A stretch of 5,834 nt of DNA, from the NCBI GenBank assembly GCA_947178045.1, contig CAMWWR010000135.1:1-5834 (forward strand), read 5' to 3'. The DNA is from an uncultured Clostridia bacterium. GTDB lineage: Bacteria > Bacillota > Clostridia > Lachnospirales > Lachnospiraceae. Under the pieces are notes generated by a model, which was not told where the DNA came from, did not search any database, and was given only the letters and a program-made list of their open reading frames with translations. Of the stretch, positions 4,954 through 5,834 are shown piece after piece. Each line of letters starts with the position of its first letter. Within the stretch, counting starts at the first letter, position 1. The position numbers and the translations under genes were made by a program.

Positions 4954-5834
4954 TTACCCGAACGCCGTACGGGAACGCGTTTTCAAGTACCGTTCCATCA
5001 TGCTGTCGAATTTATCCTGCGATATATCGAGCGCTTCTGTCAGGTCCTCCTTGCTCGGTGCTTCCCCATAGAATTTCAGCGTCGGATGATATTCAATCGT
5101 AATCGGACTGCCGCCTCCGTTAAGGTCAAGCCCGTCCAGAGCGCTCTCCATGCCGAGGAGCTGCCCTGTCTTTTCCCACAGAGCCACCGCATTTCTGCTC
5201 CCGTCCAGCGGGATGACCGCCTCCGGCCCCTCCTCCGCCAGCCAGGATAACTCTCTGCTCCGTATGATACCGCCATCCGCATTCTCGTCGATATCCGGAT
5301 AGGAAAATCGCTTTCCGACTCCGAGCAGATAATCCGTATATGTAAACTGCAGCGCCGGATTTAACGCAATCCTCACATCAGCAGTCACCTGAAATTCCTT
5401 CGAGAAATATTCATCCATTGTTTCCTGCGACCACGCATACATCCCCTCAACTGCCGGGCGGATCACCTGCTTCGCGGTATCCAGTATATCTGCAAGACTT
5501 TCCGGCACACTGTCGCCAAGCCCTGTCAGAATGCTCTCCGGCGTATGGTCGGCCAGATTCTCTATAAATTCTTTGTAAAAGCCGTCATAAGAATCGCTAC
5601 CAGCAAGCGCCATTCCCAGCAAATAACCCACGGATGCTTCGGAATCGTTCACAAGCGCATCCAGGAGTGCATAGTCCGAAAGCCCTTTGACAACATATTG
5701 TGGCACCTCACGCCCAAGCTCCTCATATTGCTTTTTTGTCCGGCTCATCTCCTCAACGGACGGCTCCATCGCCTCCAGCAGCTGCGAGATTGCTTTCTTT
5801 ATGATCCTGTTTTCTTCGCTGTCCCCGGAAAAGA
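4954..5834 (-). CDS. Phage tail tape measure protein, C-terminal part (cut by right edge)
   Basis: The reading frame is open from the right edge of the window to a TAA at 4954-4956, giving 292 visible residues; the start lies outside, and an in-frame ATG at 5769 is probably internal. The visible part has acidic, largely helical sequence and then a box near 5200-5274 reading ADGGII..RELSWLAEEGPEAVIPLDG. The GGI...L.W..E.GPEAVIPL pattern is a hallmark of tape measure C-termini in phages of Gram-positive bacteria. After a glycine-rich turn (GGGSP) comes a beta segment (ITIEYHPTLKFYG) and a final helix with SKEDL and many charged residues, also usual at tape measure ends. Tape measure proteins set tail length, occupy the tube lumen and contact the hub and spike with their C-terminus. 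The position directly upstream of the X and D hub genes fits this role. The family call is confident; total length and any membrane-active region cannot be seen. Confidence 0.88.
   Translation of the reverse strand, partial: FSGDSEENRIIKKAISQLLEAMEPSVEEMSRTKKQYEELGREVPQYVVKGLSDYALLDALVNDSEASVGYLLGMALAGSDSYDGFYKEFIENLADHTPESILTGLGDSVPESLADILDTAKQVIRPAVEGMYAWSQETMDEYFSKEFQVTADVRIALNPALQFTYTDYLLGVGKRFSYPDIDENADGGIIRSRELSWLAEEGPEAVIPLDGSRNAVALWEKTGQLLGMESALDGLDLNGGGSPITIEYHPTLKFYGEAPSKEDLTEALDISQDKFDSMMERYLKTRSRTAFG

Noticed and set aside
4662..5250. Overlapping plus-strand open frames (4662-5102, 4783-5250, 4808-5071)
   Set aside because: They are antisense to the tape measure end and X genes, mutually overlapping in different frames, with no family signature.

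Overview
The window is a block of genes for the tail baseplate and hub of a contractile (myovirus-type) tail. All the genes lie on the minus strand and are transcribed from right to left. The best reading is a prophage tail module or a defective, tailocin-like tail cluster in a Gram-positive host, probably a Clostridia/Lachnospiraceae-type bacterium. That host call is inference. It rests on strong AGGAGG-type ribosome binding sites before nearly every gene, roughly half GC composition, and protein signatures typical of clostridial phage tails: the long LysM variant and a tape-measure C-terminus with a GGI...EEGPEAVIPLDG box. No capsid, portal, terminase, lysis or integrase gene is visible, so the sequence cannot separate a complete prophage from a tail-only particle.

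The layout in transcription order uses phage P2 names for the families. It begins with the C-terminal end of a tape measure protein (T-like, cut by the right edge, stop at 4954). Next come a small LysM-like tail protein X (4683-4883), the hub protein gpD carrying two LysM modules (3121-4680), and the spike gpV (2597-3064). These are followed by a gpU-like tail protein (2211-2609), the wedge protein gpW/gp25 (1896-2201), baseplate J (753-1892), and tail protein I, which is cut by the left edge (1-760). The genes overlap or are separated by 2-70 bases. Several Shine-Dalgarno sites lie inside the preceding gene, so this looks like one translationally coupled operon. No promoter or terminator is visible, and no stretch longer than 70 bases lacks a gene.

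The products fit one structure. The tape measure sets tail length and ends at the hub. X, D and V form the central hub and spike at the tail tip. W/gp25, J and I build the wedges that surround the hub and connect to the fibres, whose genes would be expected just beyond the left edge. U is probably a tail completion or tube-end protein.

The most notable feature is gpD. One LysM module appears to be inserted into its first beta-barrel domain, and a second copy, 81% identical in protein, is attached to its C-terminus. Other points worth a look are a short spike that ends in a predicted coiled coil rather than a needle tip, and a very GC-rich, cysteine-containing C-terminal segment in tail protein I. 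I see no evidence of an unrelated or wholly new system in this window.
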